A stretch of DNA of 64,000 nucleotides from Winogradskyella pelagia (GTDB lineage Bacteria; Bacteroidota; Bacteroidia; Flavobacteriales; Flavobacteriaceae), in assembly GCF_017581965.1 (NCBI RefSeq), contig NZ_JAGEVF010000001.1:476961-540960 (forward strand). Direction: 5' to 3'. How positions within the stretch are numbered: position 1 is the first letter of the stretch; each line of letters begins with the position of its first letter. The notes below the pieces were generated by a model that was not told where the DNA came from, made no database searches, and saw only the letters and a list, made by a program, of their open reading frames with translations. Shown here piece after piece: positions 54,008-61,677 of this stretch. Both the position numbers and the translations under genes were made by a program.

Positions 54008-55171
54008 ATGAAACGAACAACTACGGTAATTTTATTAATAGTCATTGTCGCGGCCTTTTCAACCGCCCTTATTTATTTATGGCAAAAAAACCAAGAAGAT
54101 CCAATAGTATATTCTACAGAGACACCTTCTGAACAAACAATTGTTGTAAAAACAATGGCAACAGGCAGTATTGTACCTAAAGAAGAGGTCTTAATAAAGC
54201 CAAATATTTCTGGGGTTGTAGAAGAAGTATTTATCGAAGCTGGCGAATTTGTACAACAGGGTGATTTAATTGCAAAAATTAGAGTAATTCCTAATGTATC
54301 GTCACTTACAAGTGCGAAAAATAATATATCCTCGAACCGAACATCCCTAGAAACGGCAGAAATTAATTTTAAAACTCAAAAAGCAATTTACGATAGACAA
54401 AAAGCGCTTTTTGAAAAAGGAGTGGTTTCAGCTAACGATTTTGATCAAGTAAATAATACCTTTTTGCAAGCAAAGCAGCAGGTAGAACAAGCTCGGATAG
54501 ACTTGCAACAGTCTCGTCAAAATTATGATATTATAAAAACAGGAACAACCTCTGGCCTTGGCAATATTGCACAAACACAAGTGAGAGCAACAGTAGCTGG
54601 TATGGTGTTGGATGTGCCAATAAAGGAAGGTAACCAAGTTATTGAAGCTAACAATTTCAATGAAGGTACCTCAATAGCTTCTTTAGCTGATATAAAGAAA
54701 ATGATTTTTGAAGGTAAAATTGATGAGAGTGAAGTAGGGAAAATTAGAGAAGGTTTACCTCTTGAGATTACAGTTGGAGCTATAGAAAATAAAAAGTTCG
54801 ATGCCATTCTAGATTATATTGCACCTAAAGGGGTGGCAGAAAATGGAGCTATTCAATTTGCAATCAAAGGGTCTCTAAAAAACCTAGATTCTACATTCAT
54901 AAGAGCTGGTCTTAGCGCCAACGCTTCTATTATATTGGAAAAGGCTGACAAGGTTTTAGCCATACGCGAAGCATTAGTTCAATACGATAGAAAGACGCAA
55001 AAACCATTTGTTGAAGTAGCCGTTGGAGACCAAGAATTCGAAAGACGAGATGTAGACCTTGGAATTAGCAATGGTATCTATGTTGAGGTCAAAAATGGTG
55101 TCTCCAAGTCAGACAATCTCAAAATCTGGAATCAAATTCAAGGTATGCCTGCATTCGGCAGTAGAAATTAA
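54008..55171 (+). CDS. Periplasmic adaptor (HlyD/MacA-like) protein, first copy
   Basis: This 387-residue protein has an N-terminal membrane anchor (VILLIVIVAAFSTALIYLW), a biotinyl-lipoyl half (EEVLIKPNISGVVEEVFIEAGEFVQQGDLIAKI), a coiled-coil hairpin (~105-175), the second lipoyl half, and a beta-barrel domain. This is the MacA-like membrane fusion protein that bridges the ABC permease and TolC. It lies between the permeases and tolC; a 7-bp inverted repeat at 55179-55201 follows it. Substrate unknown. Confidence 0.92.
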   Translation: MKRTTTVILLIVIVAAFSTALIYLWQKNQEDPIVYSTETPSEQTIVVKTMATGSIVPKEEVLIKPNISGVVEEVFIEAGEFVQQGDLIAKIRVIPNVSSLTSAKNNISSNRTSLETAEINFKTQKAIYDRQKALFEKGVVSANDFDQVNNTFLQAKQQVEQARIDLQQSRQNYDIIKTGTTSGLGNIAQTQVRATVAGMVLDVPIKEGNQVIEANNFNEGTSIASLADIKKMIFEGKIDESEVGKIREGLPLEITVGAIENKKFDAILDYIAPKGVAENGAIQFAIKGSLKNLDSTFIRAGLSANASIILEKADKVLAIREALVQYDRKTQKPFVEVAVGDQEFERRDVDLGISNGIYVEVKNGVSKSDNLKIWNQIQGMPAFGSRN

Positions 55172-55178
55172 TCAATTA

Positions 55179-55201
55179 TTAGTGTAACACTTTAACACTA
55201 A
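55179..55201. repeat. Inverted repeat between adaptor and tolC
   Basis: Perfect 7-bp arms TTAGTGT (55179-55185) and ACACTAA (55195-55201) flank a 9-nt loop in the 48-nt intergenic gap. It lacks a T-run, so it is not an obvious terminator; it could be an operator or an RNA hairpin. Confidence 0.4.
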
Positions 55202-55219
55202 CCTAGACAAATAAGCACA

Positions 55220-56659
55220 ATGAAAAAATTAATCTTAGTTGGTCTGCTACTTTTTGGTGTAGCAGTGCAGGCACAAAATAAAAAATGGACGCTATTAGAG
55301 TGTGTAGAATATGCTTTAGAAAACAATATTTCTGTAAAACAAAGTGAACTAGATCTTGAGACTGCAGAGATTGAAAAGCTAACGGCTACAGGTAATTTTG
55401 TTCCATCTATTAGCGCCAATATTGGTTTAAATGAAAATACAGGTTTAAGTTTTAACCCTGTTACAAATAGAGCACAGACTACTACATTTCTGTCATCTAC
55501 AGGAAGGATTAATGTTGGTTACACACTATTCGATGGATTAAGAAATTTCAGAGCAATGCAGCGTGCAGAAATTTCTAAACTTGCCAGCCAATATCGTCTC
55601 AGTAAAATGAAAGACGATATCTCCTTGGCGGTGGCTAATAATTATTTGCAAGTCATTCTTAACAAGGCAAATTTAGAAGTACTCGTTTCTCAGAATGAAG
55701 TTACAAAAGAGCAAATACAACAAACCCAAGAATTGGTAAATGCAGGTGTACTACCTGACGGTGATTTATTAGAGATTAAAGCTACAGACGCAAGCGAGCA
55801 ACAGTCCATTGTAAATGCTGAAAATCAAGTGCAAATATCATTAATAAGTTTGGCGCAGTTACTATTAATTAAGGACTACGAAAGTTTTGATATTGTAGAA
55901 GAGGGCTACGGCATCGTAGATTCATTAGGTGAAACCTCTGTAGATGAAATCATTCAGAGCGCAAAAGAAAATAGATCAGAAATTCGAATTGCAGAACAAA
56001 ATCTAGAGCTTGCTAAAAAAGACTTGCAAATCTCTAAAGGGGCTAATTTACCTACCCTATCTGCTTTCTTCGGTTACGATACGAGATATACAAATACACC
56101 AAATTTCAGTAATGTTGTTGATCCAGACAACCCAACGGTTATAAGACAAATCGGTACAGTAGAATCAACTGGCGAAGCTGTTGTGTCTCAATTTCCAAAT
56201 ACTTTTCCAGTAGAAACTCCTCCAGATAAGTTTGTTGAACAGTTATGGGAAAATGACGGTATCGCCTACGGTTTTCAGCTTAACATCCCTTTTTTAAATG
56301 GATTTAATACTAAAGCTAGTGTTAAAAGAAACAAAGTCAATGTAGAACGTTCGAAATTTTTGTTAGAGCAGGCAGAGTTAGATTTAGAATCTTCAGTATA
56401 TCAGGCTTATGTTGATGCCAAAGGAGGATTAAAATCTTATGACGCAGCAAAAACAGCATTAGAATCTCAAGAATTAGCTTATGAATATGCCAAGGCGAGA
56501 TACGATGAGGGTTTAACTAATGCTTTCGATTTTAGTCAGGCTAAATTAAGATATGACAATGCTCAAATAAACCTAAATAGAGCAAAATACGATTATATAT
56601 TCAGGCTAAAAGTTCTGGAGCTATTCTTTGGTATTCCGGCGACAGAATTAAAATTTTAA
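55220..56659 (+). CDS. TolC family outer-membrane efflux protein
   Basis: This 479-residue protein has a signal peptide (LILVGLLLFGVAVQAQ). Two repeated OEP units follow, each with long helices (WTLLECVEYALENNISVKQSELDLETAEIE; LNQ-type VAVNNYLQVILNKANLEVL; and LDLESSVYQAYVDAKGGLKSYDAAK in the second half) plus beta strands for the outer-membrane barrel. It forms the trimeric channel that completes a tripartite ABC exporter with the flanking adaptors. The 3' end lies 2 nt before the second adaptor gene. Confidence 0.93.
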   Translation: MKKLILVGLLLFGVAVQAQNKKWTLLECVEYALENNISVKQSELDLETAEIEKLTATGNFVPSISANIGLNENTGLSFNPVTNRAQTTTFLSSTGRINVGYTLFDGLRNFRAMQRAEISKLASQYRLSKMKDDISLAVANNYLQVILNKANLEVLVSQNEVTKEQIQQTQELVNAGVLPDGDLLEIKATDASEQQSIVNAENQVQISLISLAQLLLIKDYESFDIVEEGYGIVDSLGETSVDEIIQSAKENRSEIRIAEQNLELAKKDLQISKGANLPTLSAFFGYDTRYTNTPNFSNVVDPDNPTVIRQIGTVESTGEAVVSQFPNTFPVETPPDKFVEQLWENDGIAYGFQLNIPFLNGFNTKASVKRNKVNVERSKFLLEQAELDLESSVYQAYVDAKGGLKSYDAAKTALESQELAYEYAKARYDEGLTNAFDFSQAKLRYDNAQINLNRAKYDYIFRLKVLELFFGIPATELKF

Positions 56660-56661
56660 TT

Positions 56662-57948
56662 ATGAGTAAAAAGGTAAAAATCATTATTGGGGTCGTGGTC
56701 CTACTGCTAGTTGCTTTAGTAGTTGGGTCTAAGTTAGGATGGTTTGGAAAAAAAGGCAATTTTAAACAAGTAACCACTCAAAAAGTTGAGCTAAGGGAAA
56801 TTGTTGAAACGGTCTCTGCCACTGGTAAAATTTATCCAGAAGTTGAGGTTTCCATTTCTAGTGAGGTCTCGGGCGAAATATTAGAATTACCGTTCAAAGA
56901 GGGGCAGCAGGTTAAAAAAGGTGATTTACTGGTCAAGGTCAATCCAGATTTAATAGAATCTGCCTTAGAACGCTCACAGGCGTCGTATAAAAATTTTACG
57001 GCCAATTTAGCACAAGCTGAAGCTACACTAAAGCAAGCCGAGGCAGATTATAATCGAAATAAAGGTTTATTTGAAAAGGGCGTAATTTCTAGAGCAGATT
57101 GGGACAGAGCCATAGCAGCTTACGAAACAGCTTTAGCAGGCAAAAATTCAGCGTATTATAGTGTTCAAAGTGCTGCTGCTACTGTGACTGAAGCTAGGGA
57201 TAACCTGAGTAGAACAACAATATATGCTCCAATGGACGGAACAATATCATTATTGAGCGTTGAGTTGGGAGAGCGTGTTGTTGGGACGCAGCAAATGGCA
57301 GGTACAGAAATTCTTAGAGTTGCAGACCTAAAGAATATGGAGGTTGAAGTAGATGTTAACGAAAATGACATTGTTAAAGTAAATATTGGCGATTCTACCA
57401 TTGTTGAAGTTGATGCTTATCTCAAAAAAGAATTCAAAGGACTCGTTACGGAAATTGCCAACTCAGCACAAGGAACATTATCAGCAGATCAAGTCACCAA
57501 CTTCAAGGTCAAGGTAAGAATTTTGGAAGAATCTTATATGGATTTAATTGAAGGTAAGCCCGCAGCCTATTCACCGTTTAGACCTGGAATGACGGCAACC
57601 GTTGATATTATAACCAATACTAGACCAAAGGCTATTTCAGTACCGATAAGTGCTATCGTTGTTAAGTCAGATACCTCTTCGGTAAGGAAATCTTATGGTA
57701 AAGGAGCATCCGCTAACCAAACAACTTCACAGAATAGCGATGAAAAATTCGAATGTGTTTTTGTTAATGATGGAGGAAAAGCTAAGCTTAAAGTGGTTGA
57801 AACGGGCATACAAGATGACACGAATATTGAAATTACTTCAGGGTTAAGTGAAGGCGACAATATCATTACTGGTCCTTATAATCTAGTATCTAAAACCTTA
57901 AAGCCAGGCGATCTTATCGAAGAGAAGAAAGAAGAAATGAAGGAATAA
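56662..57948 (+). CDS. Periplasmic adaptor (HlyD/MacA-like) protein, second copy
   Basis: This 428-residue protein has an N-terminal membrane anchor (IIIGVVVLLLVALVVGS), a lipoyl half (EVEVSISSEVSGEILELPFKEGQQVKKGDLLVKV), a long coiled-coil (LAQAEATLKQAEADYNRNKGLFEKGVISRADWDRAI), the second lipoyl half, and a barrel with a C-terminal membrane-proximal domain. A hydrophilic Ser/Thr-rich insert (about 335-350) is present. It lies after tolC rather than beside the permeases, giving two adaptors for one ABC pair. Either they form mixed assemblies or the second serves another pump. Confidence 0.92.
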   Translation: MSKKVKIIIGVVVLLLVALVVGSKLGWFGKKGNFKQVTTQKVELREIVETVSATGKIYPEVEVSISSEVSGEILELPFKEGQQVKKGDLLVKVNPDLIESALERSQASYKNFTANLAQAEATLKQAEADYNRNKGLFEKGVISRADWDRAIAAYETALAGKNSAYYSVQSAAATVTEARDNLSRTTIYAPMDGTISLLSVELGERVVGTQQMAGTEILRVADLKNMEVEVDVNENDIVKVNIGDSTIVEVDAYLKKEFKGLVTEIANSAQGTLSADQVTNFKVKVRILEESYMDLIEGKPAAYSPFRPGMTATVDIITNTRPKAISVPISAIVVKSDTSSVRKSYGKGASANQTTSQNSDEKFECVFVNDGGKAKLKVVETGIQDDTNIEITSGLSEGDNIITGPYNLVSKTLKPGDLIEEKKEEMKE

Positions 57949-57965
57949 AACTGTAATTTTAGATT

Positions 57966-58637
57966 ATGGCTTTAATTCTCAATATTGAAACGGCTACAAC
58001 AAATTGTTCGGTCTCTTTGTCTTTAGATGGAGAGACTTTGTTTTTAAAAGAAGATAACAGCTCAAGTTATTCTCATGCCGAATTATTGCACGTATTTATT
58101 AAAGATTTATTTTCTGAATCTAAATATAAGCCAGATGAAATCCATGCCGTTGCTGTGAGTAAAGGTCCAGGGTCTTACACAGGCCTAAGAATTGGAGTGT
58201 CTACAGCCAAGGGATTGTGTTATGCCTTAAATAAACCGCTTATTGCCATAGATACCTTAGAGATTTTGTCTCGTCAGCTAAATATTGATAAAGGCTATAT
58301 TGTAGCTATGTTAGATGCCAGGCGAATGGAAGTGTATTCAGCAGTTTTTACATCCAATTTTCAGTTAGCAAGAGAGGTAAAGGCAGAAATTTTGGACGCT
58401 AATAGCTACAACTTAATATTAGAAAGTAATGATGTCTTTTTTATTGGCAATGGTGTTGAAAAGACTAAAGCATTAATACAGCACAGTAACGCTAATTTTA
58501 TAGAAGATAGATTGCCATCAGCAAGAGAAATGGGTGAGTTAGCAGAGTCTAAATATAAAATAAGCGACACCGAAGATGTCGCTTATTTTGAACCATATTA
58601 TTTAAAGGACTTTATTGCTATTAAGAAGCAATCTTAG
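57966..58637 (+). CDS. tsaB: tRNA threonylcarbamoyladenosine biosynthesis protein TsaB
   Basis: This 223-residue protein has the TsaB actin-like fold: ILNIETATTNCSVSLSLDGE, YSHAELL, VSKGPGSYTGLRIGVSTAKGLCYAL, VAMLDARRMEVYSAVF, and a C-terminal PYYLKDF. It works with TsaC, TsaD and TsaE to make t6A37 in ANN-decoding tRNAs. It lies 17 nt after the adaptor gene but is functionally unrelated to it. Its 3' end overlaps the convergent mscS stop by 4 nt. A perfect 13-bp inverted repeat lies within the coding sequence near the 3' end. Confidence 0.94.
   Translation: MALILNIETATTNCSVSLSLDGETLFLKEDNSSSYSHAELLHVFIKDLFSESKYKPDEIHAVAVSKGPGSYTGLRIGVSTAKGLCYALNKPLIAIDTLEILSRQLNIDKGYIVAMLDARRMEVYSAVFTSNFQLAREVKAEILDANSYNLILESNDVFFIGNGVEKTKALIQHSNANFIEDRLPSAREMGELAESKYKISDTEDVAYFEPYYLKDFIAIKKQS
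58557..58589. terminator. Terminator-like 13-bp inverted repeat embedded in tsaB
   Basis: AAAATAAGCGACA (58557-58569) and TGTCGCTTATTTT (58577-58589) are perfectly complementary with a 7-nt loop. The A/T arms give a T-rich tail in both directions. It lies 48 nt before the tsaB stop, between two genes with overlapping 3' ends and no other terminator. It could end mscS mRNA on the minus strand; on the plus strand it would act before the tsaB stop, so full termination there would be harmful. Confidence 0.55.
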
Positions 58638-59446
58638 CCTTGTTTATGTATTTCCACACTATGCGGATATGGTATTTCGATACCAGCTTTATCTAGTTCT
58701 AGCTTAGTGTTTTTAGTAATATCGAAATAGACATCCCAATAATCTTCAACTTTACACCAGGGTCTAACAGCAAAATTAACCGAACTATCAGCTAGTTCAA
58801 GAACGTTAACCGTTGGTTGAGGATCTTTCAAAACCTTTGGGTGGGAGGTTAGTACGCTCATTAAAACATCTTGAGTTTGTTTAATATCTGCGTCATAACT
58901 AACACCAAACACTAAATCTACACGGCGTGTGCCTTCCGTAGTATAGTTAACAATATTACCATTGGATAAAGCACCATTAGGTATAATGATTTCCTTATTT
59001 GATAATCCAGTTAACTTAGTTGTAAATATTTCTATTTCTTTCACAACACCGATTTCGCCCTGAGCTTCAATTAAATCACCAATCTTAATTGGTTTAAAAA
59101 TCATAATTAACACACCACCTGCAAAATTACCTAATGACCCTTGCAGTGCCATGCCAATAGCGAGACCAGCCGCAGCAATAAGAGCAGCAAAAGATGTGGT
59201 TTCAACGCCTACAGTGCCAAGAACAACTATTATTAATACAATCTTAAAAATCCAATTGATTAAGTTTAACAGGAATTTTTTAAGACTTTCATCATAGCTC
59301 CTTGAATTCATTGCTTTTTTGATGCCTTTCAGCAATACTTTAATTACCCAACTACCAATAATCCATATGAGAATGGCAGCGATAAGTTTTGGTCCAAATT
59401 CAATAATTAAATCAAATCCTGTGTCGATCCAATCTTGTGTATTCAT
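58634..59446 (-). CDS. Small-conductance mechanosensitive channel (MscS family)
   Basis: This 270-residue protein has three predicted helices, including the pore helix ALIAAAGLAIGMALQGSLGNFAGGVLIMIFKPI, followed by the beta domain (GDLIEAQGEIGVVKEIEIFTTKLTGLSNKEIIIPNG) and the C-terminal alpha/beta domain. It is close to the E. coli MscS size. It opens under membrane tension to release solutes during hypo-osmotic shock. The 4-nt convergent overlap with tsaB is notable. A terminator for the upstream dodecin gene lies ~20 nt before its start. Confidence 0.94.
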   Translation of the reverse strand: MNTQDWIDTGFDLIIEFGPKLIAAILIWIIGSWVIKVLLKGIKKAMNSRSYDESLKKFLLNLINWIFKIVLIIVVLGTVGVETTSFAALIAAAGLAIGMALQGSLGNFAGGVLIMIFKPIKIGDLIEAQGEIGVVKEIEIFTTKLTGLSNKEIIIPNGALSNGNIVNYTTEGTRRVDLVFGVSYDADIKQTQDVLMSVLTSHPKVLKDPQPTVNVLELADSSVNFAVRPWCKVEDYWDVYFDITKNTKLELDKAGIEIPYPHSVEIHKQG

Positions 59447-59465
59447 GTATTTTAATTTTTGGTTA

Positions 59466-59492
59466 ATAGAAAAACTCGGTCCGAGAACCGAG
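59466..59492 (-). terminator. Terminator after dodecin (minus strand)
   Basis: On the minus strand CTCGGT, a 6-nt loop, ACCGAG and a T5 run form an intrinsic terminator (plus 59475-59492 are the arms). It lies 25 nt after the dodecin stop and ~20 nt before the mscS start. TATATTTG on the minus strand (plus 59493-59500) is a -7 candidate for mscS. Confidence 0.7.
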
Positions 59493-59516
59493 CAAATATA
59501 ATTAGTAAATAGGTAT

Positions 59517-59717
59517 TTATTTTACTTCGAAAGTTAACTTTAGGTTTACCCTAAATTCTACCACATCATCGTTTTTTACTATCGCACTTTGATCTTGAAC
59601 GTAAACAGACTTTATGTTCTTTACTGTTTTTGCCGCCTCTTTAACGGCTTTTTTTGTTGCATCTTCCCAGCTTTTGTCTGAGTTAGATAATACTTCGATT
59701 ACTTTTAATACTGCCAT
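59517..59717 (-). CDS. Dodecin family flavin-binding protein
   Basis: This 66-residue protein matches dodecin in length and sequence: VLKVIEVLSNSDKSWEDATKKAVKEAAKTVKNIKSVYVQDQSAIV. Trp17 occupies the position of the flavin-stacking residue, and the C-terminal strand is VEFRVNLKLTFEV. Dodecins form hollow twelve-mers that store or buffer riboflavin, FMN or similar ligands in the cytoplasm. It is a single-gene unit ending in a terminator. Confidence 0.94.
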   Translation of the reverse strand: MAVLKVIEVLSNSDKSWEDATKKAVKEAAKTVKNIKSVYVQDQSAIVKNDDVVEFRVNLKLTFEVK

Positions 59718-59833
59718 AATGAAATTGTTTTTATGAGTTCCTAACTATTTATTTAGATACAAAAGTTACGGAAAAGTCACTAAAATGCAATTATTAATAG
59801 CAATGAATAAAATCGAAGAGGCTGAAACATAAG

Positions 59834-60529
59834 TTATTGACCAGCCAAAAATTCTGCAATTTTTACTAAATCTTCTTCATTTTTAGCATTGAGCTTATTT
59901 TTTTTCATAAAGCCTTTCAATGCTTTGGCATCCTTTGGGAAGGCACTCAAAACTTTTTTGTTCTTATTTGGCACATACGTTATTGTACCATTTAAATTAA
60001 TGTAGTAATTGTCGTCACTTCTTTTAAATTTAGGAGCAACATCCTTATCGTAAGATGTTTGGGCCTGTCTTCCTTCTATATATTTAATTTTTTCTTCTTT
60101 TAATAGCTGAAACTTCTCTTCACCATGCACCACCATTAAAAATCTTCGTTGCCGGTTGTTGTTAGCATCCATGTAGTCGTATACTCTGTAAGTATCTCCA
60201 GAACCGATAAAGGTCACTTCTATTTCACTACTTATGTCTAAGGCTATGATTTTACCATTGCCTAAGTCTACTTCCATTTCACCATTATAAGCGTTAAAAC
60301 GGCCCGTGTATACCTTATCCGGAATTACTGAAACCTTAATAGGTAGATAGGTTTCATTGATAAAAGGGGAGCCTTCAGCATCAGGTAAGGTATTTGTGTT
60401 TTTCCACATGAGATTCCCTTCGGAGGACACATCCATATTAATATTATTTTGAGCTGTTATATGACTCGTAAATGTTAGGAGTACAATAAATAGCGCAACT
60501 TTTGAAATAATCTGAAATATTTTCATCAT
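59834..60529 (-). CDS. Secreted protein of unknown function
   Basis: This 231-residue protein has a signal peptide (SKVALFIVLLTFTSHITAQ, cleavage after TAQ). The mature part is mostly beta strands (LPIKVSVIPDKVYTGRFNAYNGEMEVDLG, IEVTFIGSGDTYRVYDYMDANNNRQRRFL), followed by a C-terminal helical tail (FPKDAKALKGFMKKNKLNAKNEEDLVKIAEFL). I do not recognise a named domain. The sequence style is typical of conserved flavobacterial periplasmic or surface proteins. Either of two adjacent ATGs (60529 or 60526) could start it. The neighbour Nfu is divergently unrelated in role. Confidence 0.75.
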   Translation of the reverse strand: MMKIFQIISKVALFIVLLTFTSHITAQNNINMDVSSEGNLMWKNTNTLPDAEGSPFINETYLPIKVSVIPDKVYTGRFNAYNGEMEVDLGNGKIIALDISSEIEVTFIGSGDTYRVYDYMDANNNRQRRFLMVVHGEEKFQLLKEEKIKYIEGRQAQTSYDKDVAPKFKRSDDNYYINLNGTITYVPNKNKKVLSAFPKDAKALKGFMKKNKLNAKNEEDLVKIAEFLAGQ

Positions 60530-60598
60530 TGAATTTTTTACGTTAAAATTTATTTTTCTTATTCATACCGTTCTTAATATACCAAAAAAAAGACGGTT

Positions 60599-61492
60599 TT
60601 AGCCATTTATGGCATCAACCGTTAGCTCCGTGTCATTTAGCATTTCCCGAAGCATGTTTTCTATGCCGTTCTTAAGGGTAAAGGTAGATGATGGGCAACC
60701 ACTGCAAGCACCTTGCAACAGCACCTCTACCTTTTTGCTATTTGCATTATACGATTTAAACTCTATGTTTCCGCCATCACTTTCAACAGCTGGTTTTACA
60801 TATTCCTCAAGTATGTTCACTATTGATTTTGAAATGTCATCTAAAGCTTCAAATTTCTCTTCTTTTGCCTTATCCGTTTTATTTAGTTTTTGTGGGGCAT
60901 CATCGGTTAAAATGGTTTTGCCTTCTTCAATATATGATTTTATAAACTCTCTTAATTGAAGTGTAATCTCCTCCCATTCAATAATATCGTACTTTGTAAT
61001 AGACACAAAATTCTTTTCAATGTACACATTCTTTACAAAAGAAAACTGAAAGAGTGCCGTTGCAAATGGCGAGAGCTTGGCCTCTTCAATAGAGGTAAAT
61101 TCATACTGATTGGGTACTATAACCTTATTGCTTACAAATTTTAATACACTAGGATTTGGTGTGCTTTCTGCATATACCGTAACGGCAGCTTTGGGTTTCG
61201 CTGCTTCTTCTTTTACGGCAATTCCACCCTCGTTTAGGTAAGATTCAATTTGCTTAGCAACTTCGTCTTGAACATCGGCCCATGAGACAATATCATACCG
61301 CTCTATGGCTACAAAATTTGACGCTATGTATACCTTTTTCACAAAGGGTAAGTGAAATAATTGTTGAGCTAAAGGAGAAGGCTTTGCCTCATCTATATTA
61401 TTAAATTCGTAGCTATTATGATTGGTTAAAAATCGCTCGGCCTCAAATTTTACGATTGAGTCATTTGAAGTAGGAATTATAGAGATCTTCAT
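60599..61492 (-). CDS. NifU/Nfu-type iron-sulfur scaffold with two Nfu_N domains
   Basis: This 297-residue protein has two tandem Nfu N-terminal domains: residues ~1-90 (YEFNNIDEAKPSPLAQQLF, VKKVYIASNFVAIERYD) and ~103-190 (STPNPSVLKFVSNKVI, YEFTSIEEAKLSPFATALF, VKNVYIEKNFVSITKYD). The NifU C-terminal domain follows, with CSGC (GACSGCPSSTFTLKNGIE). Only one CxxC is present, so a cluster would be shared across a dimer. ATG 61492 is chosen over an upstream ATG at 61528 because it gives the standard MKISIIPTSN start. It carries or delivers Fe-S clusters. Confidence 0.92.
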   Translation of the reverse strand: MKISIIPTSNDSIVKFEAERFLTNHNSYEFNNIDEAKPSPLAQQLFHLPFVKKVYIASNFVAIERYDIVSWADVQDEVAKQIESYLNEGGIAVKEEAAKPKAAVTVYAESTPNPSVLKFVSNKVIVPNQYEFTSIEEAKLSPFATALFQFSFVKNVYIEKNFVSITKYDIIEWEEITLQLREFIKSYIEEGKTILTDDAPQKLNKTDKAKEEKFEALDDISKSIVNILEEYVKPAVESDGGNIEFKSYNANSKKVEVLLQGACSGCPSSTFTLKNGIENMLREMLNDTELTVDAING

Positions 61493-61677
61493 TTCAAAAA
61501 ATTTTACTGCAAAAATATGAAATAACAAGCGTTAACGTTAAATCTATAGAATATGTTTTGTGTCTAAAATTTAAAGTCATTTCATATAATTTAGCTAAAT
61601 TTCGGATTCGTTTATAAAAGTAAGGAGCAAATACCGTGCTAAATATACTTTTATAAGCGTTTTTTAAGAATAATTAC

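Noticed and set aside
60609..60959. 116-codon plus-strand frame inside the Nfu gene
   Set aside because: Ser/Phe-rich antisense of a confident Nfu coding sequence with no similarity to a known protein.
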